62,619 bases of DNA from Candidatus Desulfovibrio gallistercoris (GTDB lineage: Bacteria > Desulfobacterota > Desulfovibrionia > Desulfovibrionales > Desulfovibrionaceae): positions 1-62,619 of the forward strand of contig DWYJ01000054.1 of the NCBI GenBank assembly GCA_019118745.1, written 5' to 3'. Below, piece by piece: positions 1-8,619 of this stretch (position 1 is its first letter; each line of letters starts with the position of its first letter). The notes beneath the pieces are model-generated. The model did not search any database and was not told the DNA's origin. It saw nothing but the letters and a program-made list of their open reading frames with translations. A program made the translations under genes and the position numbers.

Positions 1-105
1 GCAAAGCTCAAGTCATTTCGACGCATTGCAACCCGCTATGATAAATTGGCCGCGACATTTCGGGCAAACGTCATGTTAGCGGCCTGTTTGATTTGGCTGC
101 AATAA
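1..105 (+). pseudogene. IS5-family transposase, C-terminal end only
   Basis: Reading from base 1, 34 codons lead to a TAA at 103-105. The peptide contains RRIATRYDKLA and ends in LIWLQ, which matches the conserved C-terminus of IS5-family DDE transposases (typically RIATRYDKLA followed by an IWL tail). It would be the last part of a cut-and-paste transposase. The rest of the gene lies outside the window, so I cannot tell whether it is intact; it is listed here as a fragment. The reading is too short for certainty, but the match is specific and an inverted-repeat-like end follows at once. Confidence 0.7.
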
Positions 106-124
106 ACTTTTTAGAAACAGCCCC
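1..124 (+). mobile_element. Right end of an IS5-like insertion sequence
   Basis: The transposase stop at 105 is followed by 106-124, which read from outside inwards is GGGGCTGTTTCTAAAAAGT. Several IS5 subgroups have ends of this GGGGCTGTTTCTAAA type. The element ends at a CTAG (124-127), consistent with the short TA or TNA target duplications of some IS5 subgroups. The left end is outside the window. Confidence 0.6.
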
Positions 125-128
125 TAGG

Positions 129-173
129 GCAATTTCCGTTTGAAACGCTCTGTGTTTCAAACGAAAATTGCTC
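129..173. repeat. Palindromic fragment related to repeat family A
   Basis: A near-perfect palindrome directly abuts the IS end. GCAATTT-CCGTTTGAAAC pairs with GTTTCAAACG-AAAATTGC around a 7-base loop. The GTTTGAAAC/GTTTCAAAC arms are the same as the left arm of the family A repeats found elsewhere in the window, so this is probably a diverged copy of one end. Confidence 0.55.
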
Positions 174-216
174 CAATGTCAGGTGACAAATCCGCCTGTG
201 CGGGCTCGCGGGGGCA

Positions 217-642
217 TCACGCCCCACCGTGTCCCCGCTGCCGCAAGTGACGGACGGCCTCGTCGGTCAGTTCGTCCACGAGGTGCAGGACATGCCGGAT
301 CTCTTCGGGCGTGATGGCCTCATAATGGATGCCCGCACAGCAGCAGACGGCGCACCCGGCGGCCTGCGCGAGCCTGGCGGCGACCTGCCGGGCCAGCTCT
401 TCTTCCCGGTGTCCGGGCCGGCCGATGGACTGTGCGGCCTCCTCGGCGGCCGTGCGTTCCCCCGGCGGCAGGGCCAGCGCCGTTGCGCCGATGTGCGCCG
501 CGCCGCCGTGCAGCAGGGCCAGCCAGTCCCGCCCCTGCGGCAGCAGATCGAGCCGCAGATGCAGGCGTCCCAGACGTCGTTCATAGCACAGGGCAGCGGC
601 AAAACGGGAAGGGACGGCAGCAGGCCGCAGGGCTGAGGGCAT
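217..642 (-). CDS. LpdD-like prenylated-flavin chaperone homologue
   Basis: A 141-residue soluble protein. It carries GGAAHIGATALALPPGE near residue 45, then GRPGHREEELA, then CCAGIHYEAITPEEI near the C-terminus. This order (PHIGA, GHxE, AGIHxDxxT/EEI) is what I know from the LpdD family, small proteins encoded beside UbiD-type decarboxylases that help mature or hand over prenylated FMN. I chose the ATG at 642 because GGGAG precedes it by about 8 bases; a longer reading to 744 has no good ribosome site. No ubiD or ubiX gene lies in the window, and the gene sits beside an IS end, so its partners may be outside or lost. Family assignment rests on motifs only. Confidence 0.6.
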   Translation of the reverse strand: MPSALRPAAVPSRFAAALCYERRLGRLHLRLDLLPQGRDWLALLHGGAAHIGATALALPPGERTAAEEAAQSIGRPGHREEELARQVAARLAQAAGCAVCCCAGIHYEAITPEEIRHVLHLVDELTDEAVRHLRQRGHGGA

Positions 643-829
643 AGGGCAGGGCTCCCGTAAAAGATCCGTCTGCGAGGCAAAAGGGAAGGGACGCCATATC
701 CATGATGTCGTCCGCCGGTTCACCCGCGAAATAAACTTCCTCATCCGCTTCCGTCAAGGCGGCGAAACGGATAAAATCATGGCTGGAGTCGATGTACGCT
801 CTGCAAACGGCATGCAGCAAGGAGCCAGC

Positions 830-1282
830 ATGCGAACGGCGACCATCCTGCGCCGCGTGGCGCTGGCGGCGGGCTATGCCGTCATGCCGCTTCTTCTGAC
901 GGATGTCCTGCATCAGCCGCCGTCGCTGCCGTCCGACATCGTGCTGTGCGGCTATGGCGTGCTTGCTCTTTGCCTTGCCGTTGAAAGGAGACCGTGGCTG
1001 AATGCGCTGCATGCCTCCTTCTTTTTTCTCTTTGTCTTTCTGCTGTCTTTTTTGTCTGCAGAAAATTTCAGCATGTCGCCGGGGGAGTTTTGCCGCTTTG
1101 TGCTGTCTCCGCCTGAAGAGTATGTCAGTACGACGGACATCCGGGAGTTTCTCGCCGCGCTTGTCCTGCTGTTCCCTGTCGTTTTGGGGTTATTCGCCTG
1201 CTGGTATGCCGCGACGGCATCCTGTGCACGATGGATGCGGCGGCGCATCCACGGGGACGTGCAGCGGCAGGCGGATACCTGA
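830..1282 (+). CDS. Predicted four-helix membrane protein
   Basis: A 150-residue protein of unknown function. Hydrophobic stretches lie at roughly residues 8-26, 36-52, 58-76 and 108-130, suggesting four membrane helices with a short Arg-rich cytoplasmic tail (RWMRRRIH). The start at 830 is set by AAGGAG five bases upstream; an in-frame ATG 51 bases earlier has no ribosome site. I do not recognise the family. It lies 71 bases upstream of fhs on the same strand and could be co-transcribed with it. Confidence 0.6.
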   Translation: MRTATILRRVALAAGYAVMPLLLTDVLHQPPSLPSDIVLCGYGVLALCLAVERRPWLNALHASFFFLFVFLLSFLSAENFSMSPGEFCRFVLSPPEEYVSTTDIREFLAALVLLFPVVLGLFACWYAATASCARWMRRRIHGDVQRQADT

Positions 1283-1353
1283 ACAGCGCATGCGCCAGCC
1301 GCCGCTCGCAAAAAAATTTCTACGAACACTTCCAGCAAAGGAGGACCCTGCTT

Positions 1354-3129
1354 ATGGTTCTTGATCCTACCCAACATCCTGACTGGGAAATCGCCCAGGA
1401 CGCGGAAACGCGCATGAAGCCCATCGGGACCGTAGCGCAGGAATTCGGCCTCCTGCCGGAGGAAGTGCTGGCTTACGGACGGTACATGGCGAAAGTGGAG
1501 CAGCACGCCGTGCTCCGGCGGCTGGCGGACCGGCCCAACGGCAAGTATGTGGACGTCACGGCCATCACGCCCACGCCGCTGGGCGAGGGCAAATCCACCA
1601 CGACCATCGGTCTGGTGCAGGGCCTTGCCAAACGCGGCCGGCGCTCCTCGGCCGCCATCCGGCAGCCTTCCGGCGGCCCGACCATGGGCATGAAGGGCTC
1701 CGCCGCCGGGGGAGGACTGGCCCAGTGCATCCCGCTCACCCCGTACTCGCTCAACTTCACGGGGGACACGCACGCCGTGACCGCGGCGCACAATCTGGCC
1801 ATGACGGCCCTCACCGCGCGCATGCAGCATGAACGCAACTATGACGACGCGACCCTGGCCCGCCTGTCCGGCATGCGGCGTCTCAACATCGATCCCACCC
1901 GCGTGGACATGGGCTGGGCCATGGACTTCTGCGCCCAGTCCCTGCGCAACATCATCATCGGCATGGAAGGCAACGGCCGCCGTAACGACGGCTTCATGAT
2001 GCGTTCCCGCTTCGACATCACGGCCGCGTCGGAAGTCATGTCCATCCTTTCCGTCGCGCGGGATCTGGCCGATCTGCGGGCCCGGCTCGCCCGCATGGTG
2101 CTGGCGCGCGACCGCGACGGCAATCCCGTCACGGCGGCGGATCTGGAAGTGGCCGGAGCCATGACCGCCTGGCTGGTGGATGCCGCCAAGCCCAATCTCA
2201 TCCAGACCATCGAAGGCCAGCCCGTGCTGGTGCACGCGGGGCCCTTTGCCAATATCGCCCTGGGGCAGAGCTCCATCATCGCCGACCGTGTGGCCCTCAA
2301 GCTGAGCGACATCCATGTGACGGAATCCGGCTTCGGCGCGGAGATCGGCTTTGAGAAATTCTGGAACGTCAAGTGCCATATCAGCGGCCTCGTGCCGGAT
2401 GCGGCCGTCATCGTGGCCACCATCCGCGCCCTCAAGAATCATGGCGGCGCGCCGCAGCCCATGCCGGGCCGGGCCCTGCCCGACGCCTACACGCGGGAAG
2501 ATGTGGGGCTGGTGGAGGCCGGTTGCGCCAATCTGCTGCACCATATCGGCATCGTGCGGCGGGCCGGGGTGTCGCCGGTGGTCTGCATCAATGCCTTTGC
2601 CTCGGATACGGCGGACGAGATCGCGGCGGTGCGCCGGGCCTGCGAGGCCGCGGGCGCGCGGGTGGCCGTCTCGCGGCACTGGGGCAAGGGCGGCGACGGC
2701 GCGCTGGAACTGGCCGACGCCGTGCTGGATGCCTGCAACGAAAAGAACGGATTCACGCCCCTCTACGACTGGTCCCTGCCCTTTGCCGAACGGGTGGAGC
2801 GCATCGCTACCCAGGTCTACGGCGCGGACGGCGTGGATTACGCCCCGAACGCGGCCCGGCGGCTGGCGGAATTGCAGGAACGTCCGGACGCCGCCGAGCT
2901 GGGCGTCTGCATGGTCAAGACCCAGTATTCCCTTTCGGATGACCCCAGCCGCAAGGGAGCCCCGCGCGGCTGGCGGCTCAAGGTTCGGGATGTCCTGTTC
3001 TACGGCGGCGCTGGACTGGTCGTCCCCGTGGCCGGGGACATCAGCCTCATGCCCGGCACCGGCTCGCGCCCGGCCTTCCGCAAGGTGGACGTGGACGTGG
3101 AGACCGGCCAGGTCATCGGCCTGTTCTAG
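1354..3129 (+). CDS. fhs: Formate--tetrahydrofolate ligase
   Basis: Formyltetrahydrofolate synthetase makes 10-formyl-THF from formate, THF and ATP, feeding C1 units to purines and the methyl branch of one-carbon metabolism. The 591-residue length is normal. The phosphate-binding loop TPTPLGEGKST is at residues 72-82; the family usually has T after GEGK, here S. Further family blocks are QPSGGPTMGMKGSAAGGG, FANIALGQSSI, TESGFGAEIGFEKF and a C-terminal MPGTGSRPAF. A strong AAAGGAGG sets the start at 1354 rather than the longer reading from 1231. Its TAG stop (3127-3129) is the first base triplet of a family A repeat remnant. Confidence 0.96.
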   Translation: MVLDPTQHPDWEIAQDAETRMKPIGTVAQEFGLLPEEVLAYGRYMAKVEQHAVLRRLADRPNGKYVDVTAITPTPLGEGKSTTTIGLVQGLAKRGRRSSAAIRQPSGGPTMGMKGSAAGGGLAQCIPLTPYSLNFTGDTHAVTAAHNLAMTALTARMQHERNYDDATLARLSGMRRLNIDPTRVDMGWAMDFCAQSLRNIIIGMEGNGRRNDGFMMRSRFDITAASEVMSILSVARDLADLRARLARMVLARDRDGNPVTAADLEVAGAMTAWLVDAAKPNLIQTIEGQPVLVHAGPFANIALGQSSIIADRVALKLSDIHVTESGFGAEIGFEKFWNVKCHISGLVPDAAVIVATIRALKNHGGAPQPMPGRALPDAYTREDVGLVEAGCANLLHHIGIVRRAGVSPVVCINAFASDTADEIAAVRRACEAAGARVAVSRHWGKGGDGALELADAVLDACNEKNGFTPLYDWSLPFAERVERIATQVYGADGVDYAPNAARRLAELQERPDAAELGVCMVKTQYSLSDDPSRKGAPRGWRLKVRDVLFYGGAGLVVPVAGDISLMPGTGSRPAFRKVDVDVETGQVIGLF

Positions 3130-3161
3130 AGCGTTTTGCCGTTGAACACTGAAAATGCGCT
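3127..3161. repeat. Family A repeat, short deleted copy, starting at the fhs stop codon
   Basis: TAGAGCGTTTTGCCGTTGAA followed by CTGAAAATGCGC carries both ends of repeat family A with the interior missing, much like the short copy at 17766-17820. Its first TA is part of the fhs stop codon within a CTAG. A second stretch at about 3297-3352 (GGAAAAACGG...CGCGAAACGCCAGACCGCAGGG...) resembles the interior and far end of the same family. Confidence 0.55.
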
Positions 3162-3192
3162 GACTGAAGCGCATCCACGGTAGACTGATACA

Positions 3193-3226
3193 AAAGGGAG
3201 CCTTCCTTGGCAGGGAGGCTCCCTTT
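3193..3226 (+). terminator. Rho-independent terminator after fhs
   Basis: AAAGGGAGCC and GGCTCCCTTT form a stem with further pairing inside (CTTCC/GGGAG); A-rich on one side and T-rich on the other, so it may work in both directions between fhs and the convergent glycosyltransferase gene. Confidence 0.8.
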
Positions 3227-3343
3227 CACATTTTCCAGTTTCGAGGGGAGGAGTCCGGCGCAAGGTCCGGGGAGATCTCGTCCGGCCCGAACCAAATGGG
3301 AAAAACGGTTTTTTCGCGAAACGCCAGACCGCAGGGAAACGCT

Positions 3344-4732
3344 TTATTTCAGGAAGCTGACGAGCGTATGCAGGTCATGCAGCAGGCGAGTCTGCTGGCG
3401 GGGGTCTGTCTGGGCATTCTCCAGCCACATCTGACAGAAGCCCGCCACCAGGCGCAGCAGGGGCGGGTGACTGCGCCAGAAATCCTGCGGCAGGGGAGCC
3501 TTGCCGGAAACATGACGCAGACAGGCGGTGCAGATGGCGTGCAGGCCCCCGACGAGCCGGGATACCGGCAGGGGCGAGGCCGCAAGGGCCGCATAGGCCG
3601 GTTGCAGCAGCGGCAGACGGGCGGGCTGGTAAAGCGCCAGAAAAAACGCCTGCCAAAAATCTTCAAGCAGCCCACGCACGCAGGAACGCCGCGCGCCCAC
3701 CGGGCGCAGCTGGTGCAGGCCGAGGTCATTGCGTTCCGTACGGAAGAGCTCCAGCCCGGCAGGCAGGACGGGCGGCCGGTGGAGGAGACCGTCGCCATGC
3801 CGCATGACGGCTTCGGCCACGGCGGCCACGGCGGGCGCGGTGAACAGGCCATGACACGCCAGCCTGCCGTGACGGCACTGCCAGCAGCCCGTACAGCTCA
3901 TGGCCGCCCGCAACACCCACTGGCCCGGCGAGCTGGGGCCTGTCTCCCGCGCATGGACGGGGCCCAGGGAAAGATTGAGCACCGGCACGCCCAGCCAGCT
4001 TGCCAGATGCATGGGGCCGGTATCCGGCGTGATGCAGAGATCCAGCCGCCGCATGACGCCGACCAGCGCATCCAGCGGCAGCTTGCCGCACAGATCGGCC
4101 TGCGGCAGGCCGCTGAGCCGGGCCGTCTCCCTGCCCAGAGGCTTTTCCGCCTCGCCGCCCAGGAAGAGCGGCATGTGTCCGCCGGCGGCAAGACGGCGGG
4201 CAAGACGGGCCCAGAAATGGGGAGAAGGGCGCTTGGCCGCCTCGCTGGCGCCGAGCACAAGCCCCACGCGCCCGGTGCCCGCCGGGCGGGGCAACGTATG
4301 GCCGATGCCGTGGATATCGGCATCCGGCGCAAGATCCAGCACATTCAGATCCGACCAGTGGAAGGGATTGCCCCGGTTGTTCTGCGTGAGCGCCTGACGG
4401 TAGAGCTGCCAGAAGCCATAGACATGCAGCCCATCCTCCTGCCCGGCCAGACCGAGCCGCTGCCCGGCCTGCATGCCGCCCAGGATGCGGGCGGACGCCG
4501 GGCGGGAACTGAGATTGATGCCCAGCTCGAAGGGCTGAGAGGCGGCAAGGGCCTCTCCCTGCGCGGCCGGGAAAAAGGTGACTGACGGCGCGACCGGCAG
4601 AAGCGGCTGGAAAAAGGCGGGTTCCGCCACGACCCAGACATTCCGGCAGGTGGCGCGCAGACGATGCAGCAGGGGAAAGCTCAGGATCAGATCCCCGAGA
4701 CGGTGCATCTGCAGGACGAGCGCTGTGGACAT
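3344..4732 (-). CDS. Glycosyltransferase family 9 (heptosyltransferase-like)
   Basis: A 462-residue protein of the GT9 family, which transfers heptose or related sugars from ADP- or other activated donors to lipopolysaccharide core or surface glycans. The N-terminal MHRLGDLILSFPLL (residues 9-22) is the family's RxGDxxL-P block, and TPDTGPMHLAS (235-245) is the donor-binding motif in the second Rossmann domain. The C-terminal about 120 residues are an extra helical extension beyond the usual GT9 length of about 350. It starts 8 bases after the stop of the upstream glycosyltransferase and is the last gene of the minus-strand array. Acceptor unknown; the FapA neighbour hints at, but does not prove, a link with cell-surface or flagellar glycosylation. 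Confidence 0.85.
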   Translation of the reverse strand: MSTALVLQMHRLGDLILSFPLLHRLRATCRNVWVVAEPAFFQPLLPVAPSVTFFPAAQGEALAASQPFELGINLSSRPASARILGGMQAGQRLGLAGQEDGLHVYGFWQLYRQALTQNNRGNPFHWSDLNVLDLAPDADIHGIGHTLPRPAGTGRVGLVLGASEAAKRPSPHFWARLARRLAAGGHMPLFLGGEAEKPLGRETARLSGLPQADLCGKLPLDALVGVMRRLDLCITPDTGPMHLASWLGVPVLNLSLGPVHARETGPSSPGQWVLRAAMSCTGCWQCRHGRLACHGLFTAPAVAAVAEAVMRHGDGLLHRPPVLPAGLELFRTERNDLGLHQLRPVGARRSCVRGLLEDFWQAFFLALYQPARLPLLQPAYAALAASPLPVSRLVGGLHAICTACLRHVSGKAPLPQDFWRSHPPLLRLVAGFCQMWLENAQTDPRQQTRLLHDLHTLVSFLK

Positions 4733-4740
4733 GGAGGGAC

Positions 4741-6540
4741 CTATCGGGGCGCGGCGGCGGCCGGCGTGGCGTAGATGCGGCGCATCTCGTCCAGCATCTC
4801 CTTGAGGCGATGCGCCCAGGTATGACAGCGCAGCACACGTTCCCGCCCGGCACGGGCCACGGCCTGACGCTCAGCAGGATGCGCCAGGTAATGGCGCACG
4901 AGGTCGGGGATCTCTTCCTTATCATGATAGCAGGCGATCTCGTGCGGCTCAAAAAGCGCGTCCATCTGCGGCCGCCAGTCGGTCAGCACAAAGGCCCCGG
5001 TGGCCGGCGCGTCGAAAATGCGCTGGTTGACGGCGCCCTTCATCTGCTTGCTGGTGCAGTTGAAATTGATGGCCGAACAGGGATAGAAGCGCGGCAGTTC
5101 CGTGTAATACGTAATGGACGGCAGCAGGCGCGGTTTGCGGTCATCATGCCGGAATTCGATGTTCCAGCCGCCATCCCCCACGATGAGAGGAGAAAAGGGC
5201 AGCAGTTCACGCACGCAGCCGTTGCGATAGAGGCGCGTGGCCTGCCAGGTCAGCGCGGTCTCGTAGGCAAGGCGCGCCTCGTTATCCGGCAGGGCCATGT
5301 ACTGCGCGTACACGTCCGGCATGTCCTCGCGCAGGAAATCGGCGACGGAGCGCGTGTCGCTGGCCATGAAGGCGGCGGCGCAACGATAGAACGGCAGCAA
5401 AAGCGCACGCGGGAAATGCCCCTTCTTGAGACGCATCCCCACTTTGTAGATCATGGAGTTGCCCACAAAGGAAACGTCGCTGCGCCACTCGGCCGGGACG
5501 CTCCCCCCGGCAGGCGGATGGAAACGCTGCGGGTCCGTCCCCAGCGGCAAATAGGCGACGTGCTGGAAGCCCGCAGCCCGCAGGCTGTCCACATTGTCGG
5601 CATCCCAGGTGAACAGGGCCGTCCACGGGCTGACGCAGCTGCTGTACAGATGGATGATGAGGTGGGGATTGTCCACGAACCAGGAGGCCAGCGGCAGTTC
5701 CAGCCGGGCCAGCAGATCCATGAGGACCCCCTCCACATCCACCCCCATATGATTGAGGGTGATGCAGCAATCCGGGCGAAAGGTCAGCACGGCCCGCAAG
5801 AGCTGCTGCACGAAGTCGGAGCGCGCCAGCGTCTCGTCTTCGAGCTGGAGCAGCTCGTATTCGATGCCCAGCATCTTGCTGGCGCCGATGATCTCGCCAA
5901 TGAGGAAATACTTGCTGGCCAGCAGCAGGACGCGCGGGCTGCGCCCCTGGAAGCGGGGTTGTCTGGCCCGACGCCAGAAGTCGAAATGCTCGCTGGCTGA
6001 AAGCTGCTCCCGCAGATAGCCGTAGTAGGAGCGATCCAGACGCTGATAGAAGGGGAGGGCGACAGGCAGGAAACGCCGTCCCTGCTGCCCGGCCTGCCAG
6101 CGGGAAAGTTCCCGCAGGGCCTGGGTGGGGTCCGCGGCGCTGACCACGAACACGCGTTCCCGCTCCGCGGGAGCGAGGGCCGCCAGCACGCCGCTGGCCT
6201 GCTGGATGGCCGTTTCCTTTTCCACCACGGCCACCGGCCCGGCGGTACGTTCCAGCAGGGCGCGCAGGGCGTGCCCCATGCCGCAGCCGAGCAGGACGGG
6301 CAGTCCGTCAAGAGAGACCGCCCCGGCAGCCGCCGGCGAGTCCACATCAGGAAGGAGCGGGCGAAGGGCGTCCAGCTCCCGCCGGGGGCCGCCGCTGCCC
6401 AACATGGTCAGGCTGCGGCCCGCCGTCTGCACGCAGATATCGACGGGACGGCCGTCCTGCCGGACGGCCTCGACCCGCAGCTGCCCGTCGGAAGCGGCAG
6501 GCGCTGCGGGCGAGGCGGAGCTCTCCGAAGGCTTTTTCAC
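4741..6540 (-). CDS. CgeB-like glycosyltransferase
   Basis: A 599-residue protein. Residues 1-190 are a poorly conserved N-terminal region; the middle (about 205-330, with [11 protein letters not shown] and [14 protein letters not shown]) resembles the DUF3880-type N-domain. The C-terminal part from about 491 ([20 protein letters not shown], then [12 protein letters not shown]) matches the CgeB / Glyco_trans_1_2 domain of GT-B spore and surface glycosyltransferases. The start is GTG at 6540, overlapping the stop of the FapA-like gene (GTGA), with GGGAAG upstream. Likely translationally coupled to both neighbours and involved in surface glycan or protein glycosylation. Substrate not inferable. 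Confidence 0.8.
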   Translation of the reverse strand: MKKPSESSASPAAPAASDGQLRVEAVRQDGRPVDICVQTAGRSLTMLGSGGPRRELDALRPLLPDVDSPAAAGAVSLDGLPVLLGCGMGHALRALLERTAGPVAVVEKETAIQQASGVLAALAPAERERVFVVSAADPTQALRELSRWQAGQQGRRFLPVALPFYQRLDRSYYGYLREQLSASEHFDFWRRARQPRFQGRSPRVLLLASKYFLIGEIIGASKMLGIEYELLQLEDETLARSDFVQQLLRAVLTFRPDCCITLNHMGVDVEGVLMDLLARLELPLASWFVDNPHLIIHLYSSCVSPWTALFTWDADNVDSLRAAGFQHVAYLPLGTDPQRFHPPAGGSVPAEWRSDVSFVGNSMIYKVGMRLKKGHFPRALLLPFYRCAAAFMASDTRSVADFLREDMPDVYAQYMALPDNEARLAYETALTWQATRLYRNGCVRELLPFSPLIVGDGGWNIEFRHDDRKPRLLPSITYYTELPRFYPCSAINFNCTSKQMKGAVNQRIFDAPATGAFVLTDWRPQMDALFEPHEIACYHDKEEIPDLVRHYLAHPAERQAVARAGRERVLRCHTWAHRLKEMLDEMRRIYATPAAAAPR

Positions 6541-7670
6541 TGGAGATCTTCCCTGCTGTTGGGCACGACGATGATGTCGTCTTCCGACAGCATGAAGGTC
6601 ACGTTCTGATACATGCGCTCCACCTGCATGAAGGTGCGCCCGATGGAGATCTCCACGCCGGGATAGACCGTACCCGGCACGATGAGACGGCAGGCGGACA
6701 TGCTGGCTTCGTCGCGGCTGAGCTTTTTCCAGAGGCTTTCCCGCTGATCGATGAGCTGGGCGCGCTGCTTTTCCGTACGCACCAGCTTGCGGCTGGCCTC
6801 GGTGGCGTCGGGCGGCAGATGGCCCGCAACGGCCTTGAGGTGCACAAGCGTCTGCGAAAGACTGGAGATGGTGGCATCCAGTTCTTCCAGTTCCCGAATG
6901 TTTTCAGGATCATAACCAAGGAAGACGCGCGTGCTCACGCCGGCCTTGTTGCCCAGCTGCTTGCCCACGAAAACGCTGCCGTAGGCATTGGCCGTGGTGC
7001 CGTACAGGCTCTCGCGCACTACGAGGTTGCCCCCCACGTAGGCGGTGCAATAGAGACAGTATTTTTCCGTGATCACGTGGCTGCGCGAACGGACTTCCAC
7101 CTTTTCCAGGAAGGGACTGAGGATCTTGCCCCGCGCTTCCAGCACGCAGTGCTGGCCCGTACCGCCGCGCGCGCCCACATCGATGACCAGATCCCGGCGG
7201 GCGTCGACGCTGCCCCCTTCCACCATGCCCATGATGCGGACATTGTTGGCATGCACGCTGAAACCGGCCCGGACGGAGCCGTGCACGCACATATCCCCCA
7301 CAAAGTGGATATTGCCCGTCTGGAAGCTCACGTCCTGACGGACATTGAGCAGATGCTTCACCGTGATGCGGCCTTCACTGTAGAAGACATAGCCGTTGAC
7401 GGCGGCAAGGATGTATTGCGGATGCGCCGGATCCACCACGGTATTGAAGCCCAGCGGCGGTTCGGGGCTTTCCAGGATGAAGCGGGGATCGGGATCGGGC
7501 CCGGCTTCGCTCAGGGGCACGACTTCAGCCAGCACCTGCCCCTTAATGACGTTTTGCACATATCCCAGGTTGTACAGGTTGCTGCCGCTGGCTTCCGCGA
7601 TCTCGCTGCACGGCTTGAGATTCAGATGGTGCAGATCCGGATTGAAAAAATGCTTCAGATAAAATGACAC
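6537..7670 (-). CDS. FapA family (DUF342) protein
   Basis: A 377-residue protein of the FapA/DUF342 family, whose members fold as a right-handed beta-helix followed by a coiled coil. Sequence shows the beta-helix part around residues 95-240 ([40 protein letters not shown]) and a helical segment at about 265-325 rich in E, L and K. FapA proteins have been linked to polar localisation of flagella and signalling proteins. This copy is short for the family (often 450 or more). It starts with GTG at 7670 behind GGGAGAGAGAG. It is 92 bases downstream of a STAS gene and overlaps the next glycosyltransferase by 4 bases. Confidence 0.82.
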   Translation of the reverse strand: MSFYLKHFFNPDLHHLNLKPCSEIAEASGSNLYNLGYVQNVIKGQVLAEVVPLSEAGPDPDPRFILESPEPPLGFNTVVDPAHPQYILAAVNGYVFYSEGRITVKHLLNVRQDVSFQTGNIHFVGDMCVHGSVRAGFSVHANNVRIMGMVEGGSVDARRDLVIDVGARGGTGQHCVLEARGKILSPFLEKVEVRSRSHVITEKYCLYCTAYVGGNLVVRESLYGTTANAYGSVFVGKQLGNKAGVSTRVFLGYDPENIRELEELDATISSLSQTLVHLKAVAGHLPPDATEASRKLVRTEKQRAQLIDQRESLWKKLSRDEASMSACRLIVPGTVYPGVEISIGRTFMQVERMYQNVTFMLSEDDIIVVPNSREDLQ

Positions 7671-7762
7671 GGCTCTCTCTCCCTTCCTTTCTGCCTGTCA
7701 CCGGATTCGGTCTGCCCGCAGGCCACGGCAGGACGGCTCATGCGGGGGAGGTGGCGCGCCAC

Positions 7763-8116
7763 TTATTCGAGCACGTCGGGGATGCGCCCTTCGAGTTCGT
7801 GTTCGCTGGTGAATGCGGGGAAAAATCCTTCGATCTCCACGTCCCGGAGAAGTTTTTGCACCGGTTCCGAAGGAGAAAGCAGGATAAGACGCCGCCCGTG
7901 GCTCAGGCCCAGCGTATCGGCACAGACAAGCGCGCCAAGGCCGGAGCTGTCCACTTCTTCCACGCCGCTCAGGTCGATGGCCACCTGGGCTATCCCCTGC
8001 GCCAGCAGGAGTTTTTCCAGCTCGGCCCGCAGGGTGATGGCGTCCTGGAGGAGCAGCGTGCCGTGGTAGCGCACGACCGTCGTTTTTTTGTGCTGTTCGA
8101 TGTCCAGCGAGAACAT
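7763..8116 (-). CDS. STAS-domain anti-sigma-factor antagonist
   Basis: A 117-residue single-domain STAS protein of the SpoIIAA/RsbV type. The conserved loop VEEVDSSGLGAL (about residues 52-63) holds the serine that partner kinases phosphorylate in this family; the two Ser of DSSG are both present. Such proteins bind anti-sigma or serine-kinase partners and switch them off. No RsbW-type kinase or PP2C phosphatase is in the window, so its partner is unknown. Good ribosome site GGAGG six bases before the ATG. It starts 8 bases after dtd, consistent with one operon. Confidence 0.88.
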   Translation of the reverse strand: MFSLDIEQHKKTTVVRYHGTLLLQDAITLRAELEKLLLAQGIAQVAIDLSGVEEVDSSGLGALVCADTLGLSHGRRLILLSPSEPVQKLLRDVEIEGFFPAFTSEHELEGRIPDVLE

Positions 8117-8124
8117 GTCGCCTC

Positions 8125-8619
8125 CTATCCTTTTGCAGGCGGGGAAAAGAGCTCCGCGGAGTCGAGCCAGAGCGTCACCGGCCCCCAGTTGCAGAGCGAG
8201 ACCCGCATGTCAGCCCCAAATAACCCAGAGTATACGTTACCTTGCATCATGTCGTCAACTCGACGGACGTAGGCATCGAAAAGGGCTCTGGCCGTGGCGG
8301 GCGGAGCCGCCGCGGTGAAATCCGGCCGGCGGCCGTGACGGCAACCGGCGTACAGGGTGAACTGCGGGACCAGCAAAATGCTGCCGCCCGCCTCGCGCAC
8401 CGAGCAGTGCATCTTTTGCGCATACTCCCCCTCGCCGGGAAAGATGCGCAGCTCCACGAGCTTGCGGGCCATGCCGGAAAAAACGTCGCTTGCGGCAAGC
8501 TCCGGCCCATCCGCCTGCCCGAAACCGACCAGCACCACCAGCCCCTTGCCGATGCTCGCCAGGACCTTGCCGTCCACGGCGACGGAACCTTCCAGGACAC
8601 GTTGCACGCACAGACGCAT
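8125..8619 (-). CDS. dtd: D-aminoacyl-tRNA deacylase
   Basis: DTD hydrolyses D-aminoacyl-tRNAs (for example D-Tyr-tRNA) and mischarged Gly-tRNA-Ala. The 164-residue protein is slightly longer than the usual 145-150. It has the N-terminal RVLEGSVAVDG, the central LVPQFTLYA (83-91) and the C-terminal NWGPVT (144-149) that forms the Gly-cisPro chiral gate. The first motif is normally SQFTL; here a proline replaces the serine. The ATG at 8619 overlaps the acyl-CoA ligase stop by one base (TGATG) and has GGAGGAG upstream, so translation is probably coupled. Confidence 0.92.
   Translation of the reverse strand: MRLCVQRVLEGSVAVDGKVLASIGKGLVVLVGFGQADGPELAASDVFSGMARKLVELRIFPGEGEYAQKMHCSVREAGGSILLVPQFTLYAGCRHGRRPDFTAAAPPATARALFDAYVRRVDDMMQGNVYSGLFGADMRVSLCNWGPVTLWLDSAELFSPPAKG

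Noticed and set aside
952..3174. A 740-codon open frame on the minus strand across fhs
   Set aside because: High GC leaves long stop-free antisense frames. The peptide is low-complexity, rich in His, Gly and Arg, and shows no domain, while fhs on the plus strand is a clear match.
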